From: Ichthyophonus hoferi
Lineage: Eukaryota; Opisthokonta; Ichthyosporea; Ichthyophonida; Ichthyophonidae
NCBI GenBank assembly: GCA_002751075.1
Contig: NAOQ01000032.1
Coordinates: 8,769 to 24,204, forward strand
Direction: 5' to 3'
Length of the DNA stretch: 15,436 bases
The notes beneath the pieces are model-generated. The model saw only the letters and a program-made list of their open reading frames with translations. It did no database searches and was not told where the DNA came from. Below, in pieces: positions 8,783-15,436 of this stretch. Position 1 is the first letter of the stretch, and each line of letters begins with the position of its first letter. Both the position numbers and the translations under genes were made by a program.

Positions 8783-8970
8783 TAAAAACTTTATTCTAGA
8801 CTAGTTGACTTAAAAATGCTTTTATATATGTAGGCTGCTGACCAATAGGAAGAATGATTGTCAACAATTTTACAATAAGTTAATAGGGAATGAATGTTTT
8901 TTCTCTATATTAATAGACAAATATAATAATAATAATAATAAAGGGTAGTATATCTATTGGAAATAAAACT
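8783..8970. other. Foldback spacer
   Basis: About 190 bp between the inverted arms; AT-rich, with an (AAT)n run near 8925-8940 and the shared tail sequence at 8956-8983 overlapping its right end. No coding signal. Confidence 0.6.
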
Positions 8971-9192
8971 AGTATCTGTTGTACTGGGTTCTATCTGGTT
9001 GTTGTCGTCTGGTAGATGGCAGACTAAAGTAGCTAGCTACTCTTGAATCTCGCTCTGTTGATTAAAAGATATAGTAGTCTTTAACTTCTTACCTGGCAAC
9101 GTGTTGTATATGCAGTAACTGTAATATAATTGTGGCTGTATGGTTAAGGTATGGCTAATATAAGTAGAAGAAATACTAGACTCAAGTAGCTA
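8971..9192 (-). pseudogene. Unrecognised repeat family, copy 2 (right arm of foldback)
   Basis: Bottom strand carries the same segment as 8553-8782. One frame keeps LPGKKLKTTIS, EIQE and CHLPDDNNQIE, lined up with PGKKLKASIS, EIQE and CHLSDDNSQIG of copy 1. It looks broken. Further upstream on the bottom strand it shares the ttta-ta-aaggct block with copies 3 and 4. Confidence 0.6.
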
Positions 9193-9683
9193 GCCTTTTA
9201 ATAAATTATTTTAATTATCTACGTCACTTTCTTTAACAACTACAGATACAATATGAAAATCAAAAAACATAAATTGGATTTCGGAATATGCTTTACATAA
9301 TTAGCATAAAAATACACACCATCTAAGCACTGTGAAACACTTAGGTTCTAACTGTTGTACTGCATAGCCAATTAGGTGTTGTTTAAGTAAAAGTATTGGT
9401 TTCATCTTCATGCCTTATCGTAGTTAGTAGGCTTATTAATGTAATACATTTGATTCTATCTGCCTATAGTAGTTTCTAATACTACAAGGTATAATATAGC
9501 ATTTAAAATTTGATTAATTAAATTATAAAATCCTAGGACTTGTTGGGGAAGCTCCTGAAGCCCCATAGAGGCTTTTTCAATATAATATAAGATTAGGCTT
9601 GTGGTTATGGAGATATTTTAAGATAAGTAGTATAATTAAATCAAAAACTTATCTAGAAGCTATGAAACGCTTATATTACGTAC
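9193..9683. other. Intergenic, nothing recognised
   Basis: AT-rich, no credible open frame on either strand, no repeat that I could match elsewhere in the window apart from the edge of copy 2. Confidence 0.5.
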
Positions 9684-9968
9684 TGATTGTTCTGGTATAT
9701 AGTGAGATTAGTTAAATATTGTACAACCTTTATGCTGTGATCAACGATCCCTACTGTACGTCTATTAACTAATTTAAAATCTAATAAAGCACATAATCTG
9801 GGGAATGCAGATTGGTTCTGGGCTTGCGTTTTTTTTTTATAAGCGTGGTGTATAGATTTATTTAAGTAGTTAAGTTATACAACGGCTCAGTCTAACTGTA
9901 TTGGATTGTGGAGCATATTAGAAACAGATATTTAAGTAAATTATTTACCACATAAAATGTTTATGTGG
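9684..9968 (+). repeat. Dispersed repeat, copy B
   Basis: Homologous to 3451-3722 in intron 5 of the tryptophan gene, same strand. It ends in a perfect 9-bp hairpin (ccacataaa, atg, tttatgtgg). The stem sequence differs from the stem of copy A although both copies form a hairpin at the same place. About 260 bp downstream (10235-10252) 16 of 18 bases match the exon 6 acceptor region, so this could be the trace of a partial gene duplication. Confidence 0.8.
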
Positions 9969-11141
9969 AACTTACTAAACTCAGTGCAAGATAAAATGAT
10001 GCATAAATAGCAAAAAGACAAAGCCTGACGCTTGCCTAATGCTCCACTATTATAGCCTATATATTCACATATTTACATTCCAGACCCTCAGTTGAGATCA
10101 TATATGAGTAGTTTACTAGTAAAATAAAATTTGATGCTAAAAGATATGGCAATCTGTGTTAGTTTTAGTGATTTTTCCACAAGTTTAGAGTTTCCAATTA
10201 GGTTTTGATTTTTAGATCTTTTTTTTCCAGGCATTATAGAATGTCGCAATTTAATTTATCAGGAAATATCCAGTCCTTGACATAATTCCTTCACTATCTT
10301 AAAACAGCCTATGGAGTTACTGGTACAAAAAAAAATATATTAGTATTATTCGAGCCACTACAGAAAATAAGAAAAATGAAGGCAAGAGAAAAGGCCTGGC
10401 ATTTGTTTGCCACAAGAATACTTGCATACCTTTAATTACAAACACTTGAATTATATTCTCATCGAACTCTGGTAGTAAGGCTGATATTACACAAAGATGC
10501 TTAGTTGATATGACTATATATAATGTGTGACGAAAGAAAAGAATTGTTAATGCTTATCGGTTAATCCTCCAATGAAAAATTTGTAGTATTCTGGCTACCT
10601 GTTAATCTAGAGTCTCTGATTCTAAGTCGCTTTCTATTGTGGTTCAGAAGATTTTTGCTGTCTTAGTTCACAGTCATCTTGACAGTCTACCCTTGCAGAT
10701 TACGTTCTACAGGTGCTATTTTAATAATAATGTTTCAAGGTTAAATAAACTTTAGTTAGATTTACGCACTGAATGTTAGTTTATACATGTAAATATAATA
10801 TCTAGCAACATAAATAAACTGTATGTTTTGTCAAAGCAGCTCATTCTGTATTGCAGAAAGATTTTGTATGTTCTGTTTTTATCTGCATGAGGGCTTCCAA
10901 TCATTAATTGTGTATAGGCACCAGTAATCTAAATAAATAATCCTATTTTAAGCACTCGTGACGCCCGTTACAAGCATGATATCATGTAGAGGGGACTATC
11001 GCATTGACAATTTTGATATGCTGATGTCTTGACGTTTGAAGTACAACCTGGTATGATTATAGATAATAATAATCAATCTATGACATATGGTTAGAACACT
11101 AATATTTTTATTCTTGTTAATTTTATATTATAATTTTTACA
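9969..11141. other. Intergenic, short coding-like runs only
   Basis: Mostly unassignable AT-rich DNA. An acceptor-like tttttttccag ends at 10230. Open runs without recognisable homology lie at 10286-10432 (49 codons, including WHLFATRILAYL) and around 10618-10755. Runs of that length occur by chance at this base composition, so no gene is called. An old exon of an unknown gene cannot be excluded. Confidence 0.5.
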
Positions 11142-11171
11142 ACCAGAATTTTTGATCAAAAATTACAATCA
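11142..11171. repeat. Palindromic small repeat upstream of the first initiator tRNA
   Basis: Contains a perfect 18-bp palindrome (11147-11164, centred on TTGATCAA). The 30 bases match 11536-11565 at 25 positions, and every difference is a transition. The two copies flank the first tRNA gene in the same orientation. Confidence 0.7.
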
Positions 11172-11274
11172 GAAAGCGTTCAATGTTTATTTTGTTCTAG
11201 CGTATTCATTTATGTCACAGGAATATGGTTTAAATTAATTAATCAATGCACAGTTGTCAGACAGTGGCATGACA

Positions 11275-11346
11275 AGCAGAGTGGCGCAGTGGAAGCGTGC
11301 TGGGCCCATAACCCAGAGGTCGCAGGATCGAAACCTGTCTCTGCTA
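11275..11346 (+). tRNA. Initiator tRNA-Met (CAT), copy 1
   Basis: 72 bases without CCA. The acceptor stem AGCAGAG/CTCTGCT pairs perfectly and the discriminator is A. D-arm region GCGCAGTGGAAGCGT; anticodon stem CTGGG/CCCAG with loop CCCATAA, anticodon CAT at 11307-11309. The three G-C pairs above the loop and ATCG in the T loop (ATCGAAA, in place of TTCG) mark a eukaryotic cytosolic initiator. T stem GCAGG/CCTGT has one G-U pair. Internal promoters: A box TGGCGCAGTGG, B box GGATCGAAACC. T runs follow (TTTT at 11350-11353 and seven T near 11364) and would end pol III transcription. The open frame across this gene is a shadow. Confidence 0.97.
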
Positions 11347-11530
11347 TGTATTTTATTATTATTTTTTTGGAATACTAGGTTTACATTGTTCACATTCCTG
11401 GAGATAGTGCATACAAGCAGACGCAGGCATGTTTATACGCTAGGCTTGACTTGACGCATTGCAACCTCATACCTAAAATATACAAGGTAATACAAACATG
11501 TTTATTCAAATGAAGTGATCTAGTGATCTG
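11347..11530 (+). repeat. Duplicated 3' flank, unit 1
   Basis: Collinear with 12467-12640 downstream of the second tRNA: tgtatttta, ggaatac, aggttt, cattgttcacatt, tgtttata, gcattgcaa/acattgcaa, cctcatacct, aaacatgtttattca. Flanks have diverged while the tRNAs are identical. Unit 1 then has about 110 extra bases (about 11524-11635), after which similarity resumes (gaataattgc). Confidence 0.8.
11349..11371 (+). terminator. Pol III T-run terminator after tRNA copy 1
   Basis: A TTTT directly after the tRNA and a run of seven T shortly downstream, the usual RNA polymerase III stop signal. Confidence 0.7.
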
Positions 11531-11591
11531 TTATGACCAGAATTTCTGATCGGAAATCGCAATCAAGGATTGCTGATCAGACAATCTGATC
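11516..11591. repeat. TGATC cluster with imperfect palindrome
   Basis: Five TGATC pentamers start at 11516, 11524, 11547, 11574 and 11587, and the copy of the palindromic repeat (11536-11565) lies inside. This block is missing downstream of the second tRNA, so it is an insertion in unit 1 or a loss in unit 2. Confidence 0.6.
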
Positions 11592-11635
11592 GAATACTTC
11601 CTATGTTCCGCGATTCTAAAGTGACAACAGCGATT

Positions 11636-11989
11636 GGAATAATTGCATGTCCGGTACCCAAGCAATGTATACACTACTACCACACAAAAATATATTATTA
11701 TTATTATTATTAGTATATAAAAAGTTTTATATTCAATAAGTTAGCGAATGGGGACATTATCTTAGTAAGTGTATTAGACACATAGTTGAAAATGTAGAAA
11801 ACACAACATTACGCCAATTGAAATAGATCCTGAACCAATCAAGAACAAATTCAGACTAATGATATACAGAATATATTTGATTAAACTCCAAGCTGGTGAA
11901 TGCCCTTATGTATAAAAGAGCATTAACTGTGCTAGTAATCTTCACGGTTCTGGACACGCAAACGACTAGCTACAAGGAAATATGAATAA
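11636..11989. other. Spacer between tRNA 1 and the next open frame
   Basis: A short (ATT)n run at about 11693-11712; otherwise nothing recognised. Confidence 0.5.
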
Positions 11990-12112
11990 ACCAAATCTAT
12001 CAGTAAGTACCCGATTAAAGATATAAGCCAACCATCTTTCTGTACGAGACTCTTAGAACTAGACTATAGAAAGAAAGACAGAAAGTCCGCCAACAGGAGG
12101 AAGGAACCAGAT

Positions 12113-12304
12113 ATGCTAGCATATCTCCATAAAGAACACGCATTCATCCTGCAAACCACAGGTACTACTGATATTGAAAAGGCATCTATCTCTGGTGATG
12201 CTGTAGACTTCAAGAGGCTTAGAATTGGAGTAGAATTAATTGCAGAGACATCAATCAATATTCATCAAACCGAATACGACATCAAGAAACTCCCTCATGA
12301 GTGA
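12113..12304 (+). CDS. Possible small coding segment, hypothetical
   Basis: 63 codons from ATG, within a longer stop-free run (11990-12301, 104 codons). The peptide is balanced, not low-complexity (MLAYLHKEHAFILQ, KRLRIGVELIAETS) with a basic stretch upstream (DYRKKDRKSANRRKEPD). Base composition is richer in GC than the neighbourhood, and a C-rich tract (around 12332-12352) follows the stop. I do not recognise a family. It sits between two initiator tRNA genes. It could be a short gene, a last exon or a fossil fragment. The bottom-strand frame at 12064-12258 is its shadow. Confidence 0.3.
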   Translation: MLAYLHKEHAFILQTTGTTDIEKASISGDAVDFKRLRIGVELIAETSINIHQTEYDIKKLPHE

Positions 12305-12394
12305 AGAGGCTTTGACTACACGAATCACACACCTCTCCCCCGCCTACCCCCAAAAAAGATTTAATTTGATCCAAATCAGATCTGCTTTATAACA

Positions 12395-12466
12395 AGCAGA
12401 GTGGCGCAGTGGAAGCGTGCTGGGCCCATAACCCAGAGGTCGCAGGATCGAAACCTGTCTCTGCTA
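12395..12466 (+). tRNA. Initiator tRNA-Met (CAT), copy 2
   Basis: Identical over all 72 bases to the copy at 11275-11346, including anticodon CAT, initiator-type anticodon stem and ATCG T loop, and same strand. Identity extends a few bases into each flank (caagcagag, tgtatttta), then falls off. TTTTACTTTT follows at 12470-12479 as a likely pol III stop. Start-to-start distance is 1,120 bp. Confidence 0.97.
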
Positions 12467-12640
12467 TGTATTTTACTTTTGGAATACACGAGGTTTGCAT
12501 TGTTCACATTGCTGTGCAAACAAGTAGATCATGCGTGTTTATAGGATGGGCTTGGCTTGATACATTGCAAGCCTCATACCTACAATATTCAAGATAATGC
12601 AAACATGTTTATTCATGTGAAATAATCTCTCTCGTTAGAA
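12467..12640 (+). repeat. Duplicated 3' flank, unit 2
   Basis: Counterpart of 11347-11530 with substitutions and small indels; similarity may continue weakly to about 12660 (gaataattgc). Shows that the tRNA and its 3' flank were duplicated together, not that the tRNA was retroposed alone. Confidence 0.8.
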
Positions 12641-12896
12641 TAATTGCTTCGCATCCAGTTGCTTTATTTTGGCATTGTAGTTCTAGAATGTTATCAATAT
12701 TGAAGAATATAAGAATAGATTTAATCATTTGTGAGACTTTCAGTTACTTGTCATGGATGAGGCAGGTAGACTAATCAGAGCTGTAAATGATAATAATTAA
12801 CTTGCATTTTTGACATTACAACTTGACATTAATATACTATGAGAACCAAAGGTTTTCACTATACTCGCATGTCTTAGTCTTTATTATTGTTAATAG

Positions 12897-13097
12897 ATTG
12901 TCTTATTCTGTTATAGAGAAAAAAACAAATTTCTCTTCATTAGTCAAACGAGGAAGCGTTGTTCACCATTCTTCTTATTGGTTGCTGACCTGGAGTTAAA
13001 AGCAGTGTTAAACCAACTGGCCAAGAATAGTTTTTTATACAGAAACCAATTAGAACTTCACACATATGCCTACTGGTTTCTTAAAAATTCGTGTATA
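12897..13097 (+). CDS. Candidate exon of an unrecognised gene
   Basis: 67 stop-free codons with protein-like composition (LLVADLELKAVLNQLAKNS, RNQLELHTYAYWFLKNS). An acceptor-like site (tattctgttatag) ends at 12916 and a consensus-like donor gtaagt begins at 13100, so an exon of about 12917-13099 is plausible. The next candidate exon lies around 13273-13506. No ATG or promoter was identified and the family is unknown. It could be the upstream part of the gene from which the repeat copies near 8.1-9.2 kb derive, or a fossil element. Confidence 0.35.
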
Positions 13098-13204
13098 TAG
13101 TAAGTTTACACAAAAATAAAACCACTATTTTAGTCAGGTCAAGAATTAAATCTATATTAAATAAATCATTTCAGAAATTTAATTACACGTCATATTTCTT
13201 ATTG

Positions 13205-13509
13205 ATAATATATCTTTTGGTTGTTCAGTAGTGGAAATATATCAACCAGAATCTTTATTAGAAGGCCAATGAGTCAATACTGATATCTTTGACTCATTCC
13301 ACATCGCTCCCATCTACAATTACACTAATTTAGATCATAGTTATTCCACGTATTGTAAGTTACACGGTAAACAGTTTACAGCATCTTTGTCCTCAGAACA
13401 ATTGTGTGAACTGCAGGCAGACCTTAAAAGAGCTTTAACTTATCCGTTATCTGGTGATGACCATCTAGATAAACTAGTAGTAGAGAGGAACTACATACGT
13501 CAAATATAA
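13205..13509 (+). pseudogene. Unrecognised repeat family, copy 3 (longest open copy)
   Basis: DNA homologue of the bottom strand at 8135-8450 and, in part, of the foldback arms. Stop-free from 13273 to 13506 (78 codons) with TAA at 13507. Its peptide contains YCKLHGKQFTASLSSEQL and RALTYPLSGDDHLDKL, ending RNYIRQI. Because three other copies align to it residue by residue, this frame was once coding. Whether this copy is still part of a gene with 12897-13097 cannot be told. No known domain recognised. Confidence 0.45.
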
Positions 13510-13531
13510 TTTATTACAACAGATACTGAAC

Positions 13532-13691
13532 ACTTGGTTGTTAAAAATTATAAATAAAATTTGTTTTGATGATTGGTTTCTTCTTATCACCACGACTACT
13601 TGGTTGTTATAAATTATAAACATAAAATTTGCTTTGATGAGTGGTTTCTTCTTATCATTACTATAGTAATTAATTATTATAAACATAAAAA
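13532..13691 (+). repeat. 66-bp tandem repeat, about 2.4 units
   Basis: Units begin at 13532 and 13598 with acttggttgtta/t and share aaattataaa, taaaattt, tttgatga and tggtttcttcttatca. A partial third unit (about 13666-13691) keeps attataaacataaaa. The open frames on both strands here are produced by the repeat. Confidence 0.85.
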
Positions 13692-14317
13692 AGGCAGAGC
13701 AAAAAAAAATAAAGTCTCCCAATTATATAGCGGAAAAATTTCTTTACCGGTGTAATTGCAGAATGATATAGAGTAGATCAAATATCGAGAATATTTACCC
13801 TTCTATGTTTTCAAGATTTTCATTGTTTCTACTTATATATAGATGAAGCGAAGAGTAACTGCAGTTAACCATAATTCTTATAGTTACTTCTTCCATTTAT
13901 CTCATGTACAACAGATTCTTTACTAGATCCCTTGGGAGTCTTGCTAGGCCATCAACCAGCAACTGGCTGCTCGACTACGACTAACTGCACTCTCCTAGTT
14001 TTACCAAATTTGTGGGCCTAGTCCTCAGCTTCTGCTGATTTGTTTTTCTATTAAAATTATGTCTTAACATATCTGTACTCCGTGCATCAAAGGGACACGT
14101 TAAAATACATTCTAATTCAGTATTCCCTGTTCTAAACAAATATAAATCACAAGGACTTTCCTGTCTCTACTTATTTTCCAACGCAAAATTTACATATGAT
14201 CTATATAGTACAAACAGGATTAGCTATGTAATAATATACATATACCAATAATAACATTATACTGTATAATGCCCACTACTTCTAGCTAATCATAAACCAT
14301 GTAACTATAATATATAT
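13692..14317. other. Intergenic, nothing recognised
   Basis: Mixed AT-rich DNA with no credible open frame; presumed upstream region of the synthetase-like gene. Confidence 0.5.
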
Positions 14318-14387
14318 ATCTGACCTAAAATTTGATCAAAATGCCATGACGCTCATATTCTCATGTGTCAGCTCAAGTTAAGTGGAT
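14318..14387 (+). repeat. Upstream-region duplication, unit 1
   Basis: Matches 14486-14563 (168 bp downstream): atctga-ct-aaatt, aaaatgccatg, ctca, ttct, catgtg-cagct. Unit 2 has an extra stretch in the middle. Confidence 0.7.
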
Positions 14388-14485
14388 ATGTGTATTAATA
14401 GGTAAGATCTGTAGAATAATGTATTCCTCTTAATGACTCAATAAAAAAAAGGCATCAAAATATTAAAATACCAATCGCCCCACCT

Positions 14486-14563
14486 ATCTGATCTTAAATT
14501 CAATAAAAATGCCATGGCACTCAAGTTCTAGGCCCGATCTCATGTGGCAGCTAAATAGATTAC
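14486..14563 (+). repeat. Upstream-region duplication, unit 2
   Basis: Second unit, ending about 75 bp before the ATG at 14639. Duplicated upstream DNA so close to a start may include transcriptional elements; no known factor site is claimed. Confidence 0.7.
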
Positions 14564-14638
14564 AGCAATAAAGTTTATTTCCCATTTGGAAGGGTAGGTT
14601 TTAAAGATACCTTCACGTATTTTTGTCTCATCTTTGCC

Positions 14639-15223
14639 ATGTCTGCCGAAGATCAGGTTGAGGAGCTCCGCTCCAAGATTGGCCAGCTAGCCGACCAAGT
14701 TAGGTAATAACAGAGAGAAAGAGGAGAGAGAAGGAGTGATGGGTTACCATATAGGATAGTATTGAGAGGATTGAACAGGGAGAAAGGTTGGGAATAGAAG
14801 GAAGGGGTAGGTCCCTTATTATTTGTCTATTTTATATATCTTGTTATTCCATTCTAATGTTGTTATTTTAACCACAACCTATTATTCCTATATATTAATA
14901 ATACCTTTGTTTGTTTAAAGCTATATATGGTTCTATTCTATAATATTATTTATAGTATAATAATATAATAATATAATAATATAAAAGTATAATGGTATAA
15001 TAGGACAGTAAGATAGTAGTATAATAATATAATAGTATAATAGTATTTATTATAACACTAGTAATACTCTATGTATTATATACACATCTCAATGTGCAAT
15101 GTGCTAACATTATTACCATTTACCGTACACAGAGCCATGAAACTGGACTGTACCACTCCTAAGCACGAGATTACTACTGCAGTTGAGAGCCTGAAGATTA
15201 TGAAGAAGAAGCTGACGGAGTTG
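14639..15223 (+). CDS. WHEP-domain protein, probably an aminoacyl-tRNA synthetase, 5' end only
   Basis: Exon 1 14639-14703 (phase 2) and exon 2 15133-15223 (phase 0) give 52 residues, beginning MSAEDQVEELRSKIGQL, with the joint at ...ADQVR then AMKLDCTTPKHEI. The pattern L-x3-I-x5-D-x-V-R-x-(L/M)-K, a short turn, then I-x2-A-V-x2-L-x3-K-K-x-L is the two-helix WHEP domain, an RNA or protein-binding hairpin on synthetases for Gly, His, Trp, Met and Glu-Pro. The second helix (AVESLKIMKKKL) most resembles the glycyl type; histidyl-tRNA synthetase is the main alternative, since both carry a single N-terminal WHEP. ATG is preceded by GCC, a fair initiation context. The catalytic domain lies beyond the window, so the identity rests on the WHEP domain alone. 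Confidence 0.75.
14704..15132 (+). other. Intron 1 of the WHEP gene
   Basis: Donor gtaata, acceptor cgtacacag; splits an Arg codon. Starts with about 40 purine-rich bases and later contains an ATAAT-type array at 14940-15050. Confidence 0.8.
14940..15050. repeat. ATAAT/AGTAT simple array
   Basis: Irregular units ataatataat, agtataat and similar, five- and eight-base periodic. Confidence 0.8.
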
Positions 15224-15229
15224 GTAGGT

Positions 15230-15256
15230 GGGATAGGGGATAGGGGGATAGGCGGG
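15230..15256 (+). promoter_or_regulatory. G-quadruplex motif next to a 5' splice site
   Basis: Four G tracts (GGG, GGGG, GGGGG, GGG) separated by ATA, ATA and ATAGGC, starting six bases after the donor of intron 2 of the WHEP gene. It fits the standard G3+N1-7 rule and lies on the transcribed-sense strand, so it could form in the pre-mRNA beside the U1 binding site. Confidence 0.75.
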
Positions 15257-15277
15257 TAGAGGTATGTGATTATTGCA

Positions 15278-15399
15278 GACACATATACACATACACATAT
15301 ATGCACATATACATACATACATACACATACATACATATATACATACATACATACATACATATACACATAAATACGTACATATATACATATACACATACA

Positions 15400-15433
<34 letters not shown>

Positions 15434-15436
15434 CAT
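15278..15436. repeat. (ACAT)n microsatellite at the window edge
   Basis: About 160 bp of ACAT and ATACAC units running off the end. The Y/V/C-M-rich bottom-strand frames across it are artefacts. Confidence 0.9.

Noticed and set aside
9684-9968. Helitron end, suggested by the terminal hairpin of the dispersed repeat
   Set aside because: No 5' TC start, no CTRR end right after the hairpin and no helicase coding; too little to name the family.
11254-11454. Top-strand ORFs across both tRNA genes (also 12409-12597)
   Set aside because: Chance open frames running through the initiator tRNA sequence.
12064-12258. Bottom-strand ORF of 64 codons
   Set aside because: Antisense shadow of the better-looking top-strand segment at 12113-12304; S/L-rich with no features.
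13474-13755. ORFs on both strands at the 66-bp tandem repeat
   Set aside because: Both are generated by the repeat and show repeated peptide blocks.
15076-15436. Bottom-strand ORFs of 107 and 114 codons at the right edge
   Set aside because: MYVCMYV-type translation of the ACAT microsatellite plus antisense of the WHEP exon.
1-15436. CRISPR arrays, bacterial operons, phage or retroviral genes
   Set aside because: No spaced identical repeats, no ribosome-binding-site gene strings, and no reverse transcriptase, integrase or capsid motif seen in any frame.

Overview
Eukaryotic nuclear DNA, very AT-rich, with GT-AG introns of about 0.2 to 0.9 kb and GC-richer exons. One complete protein gene, two identical initiator tRNA-Met genes and the first two exons of a second protein gene can be read with confidence. 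Most of the rest is intron, simple repeat and old, diverged repeats.

Left half (725-7385, + strand): a 12-exon gene encoding indole-3-glycerol-phosphate synthase (IGPS) fused to phosphoribosylanthranilate isomerase (PRAI), two steps of tryptophan biosynthesis. Splicing at the chosen sites gives one uninterrupted frame of 533 codons in which the catalytic motifs of both enzymes are kept. Wording such as LIVKML and VGVFQNQ recalls the C-terminal two thirds of fungal trifunctional TrpC. Whether an N-terminal glutamine amidotransferase domain lies off the left edge cannot be decided. The introns hold pentanucleotide arrays and local tandem duplications; two of these copied the 3' splice site and the start of the next exon, leaving decoy exon starts.

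Middle (about 7434-11270): no confident gene. It holds at least three diverged copies of an unrecognised repeat with residual coding similarity (a fourth lies near 13.3 kb), two of them facing each other as a roughly 225-bp foldback, and a second copy of a roughly 275-bp repeat also present in intron 5 of the tryptophan gene.

Right part: two identical initiator tRNA-Met genes 1,120 bp apart with diverged duplicated 3' flanks; a possible small coding segment between them; a candidate two-exon hypothetical locus (12897-13509) containing the longest copy of the unrecognised repeat; a 66-bp tandem repeat; then the 5' end of a gene whose first 52 residues form a WHEP domain, as found on several eukaryotic aminoacyl-tRNA synthetases. 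Its second intron opens with a strong G-quadruplex motif, and the window ends in an (ACAT)n microsatellite.

Organism: inference only. A fungal-like tryptophan enzyme, a WHEP-bearing synthetase and an initiator tRNA close to the animal sequence together suggest an opisthokont outside the typical animals (for example a unicellular holozoan or early-branching lineage), but other eukaryotes are not excluded. Apart from a loose translation and amino-acid theme (tryptophan synthesis, initiator tRNA, synthetase) there is no sign the genes are functionally coupled.
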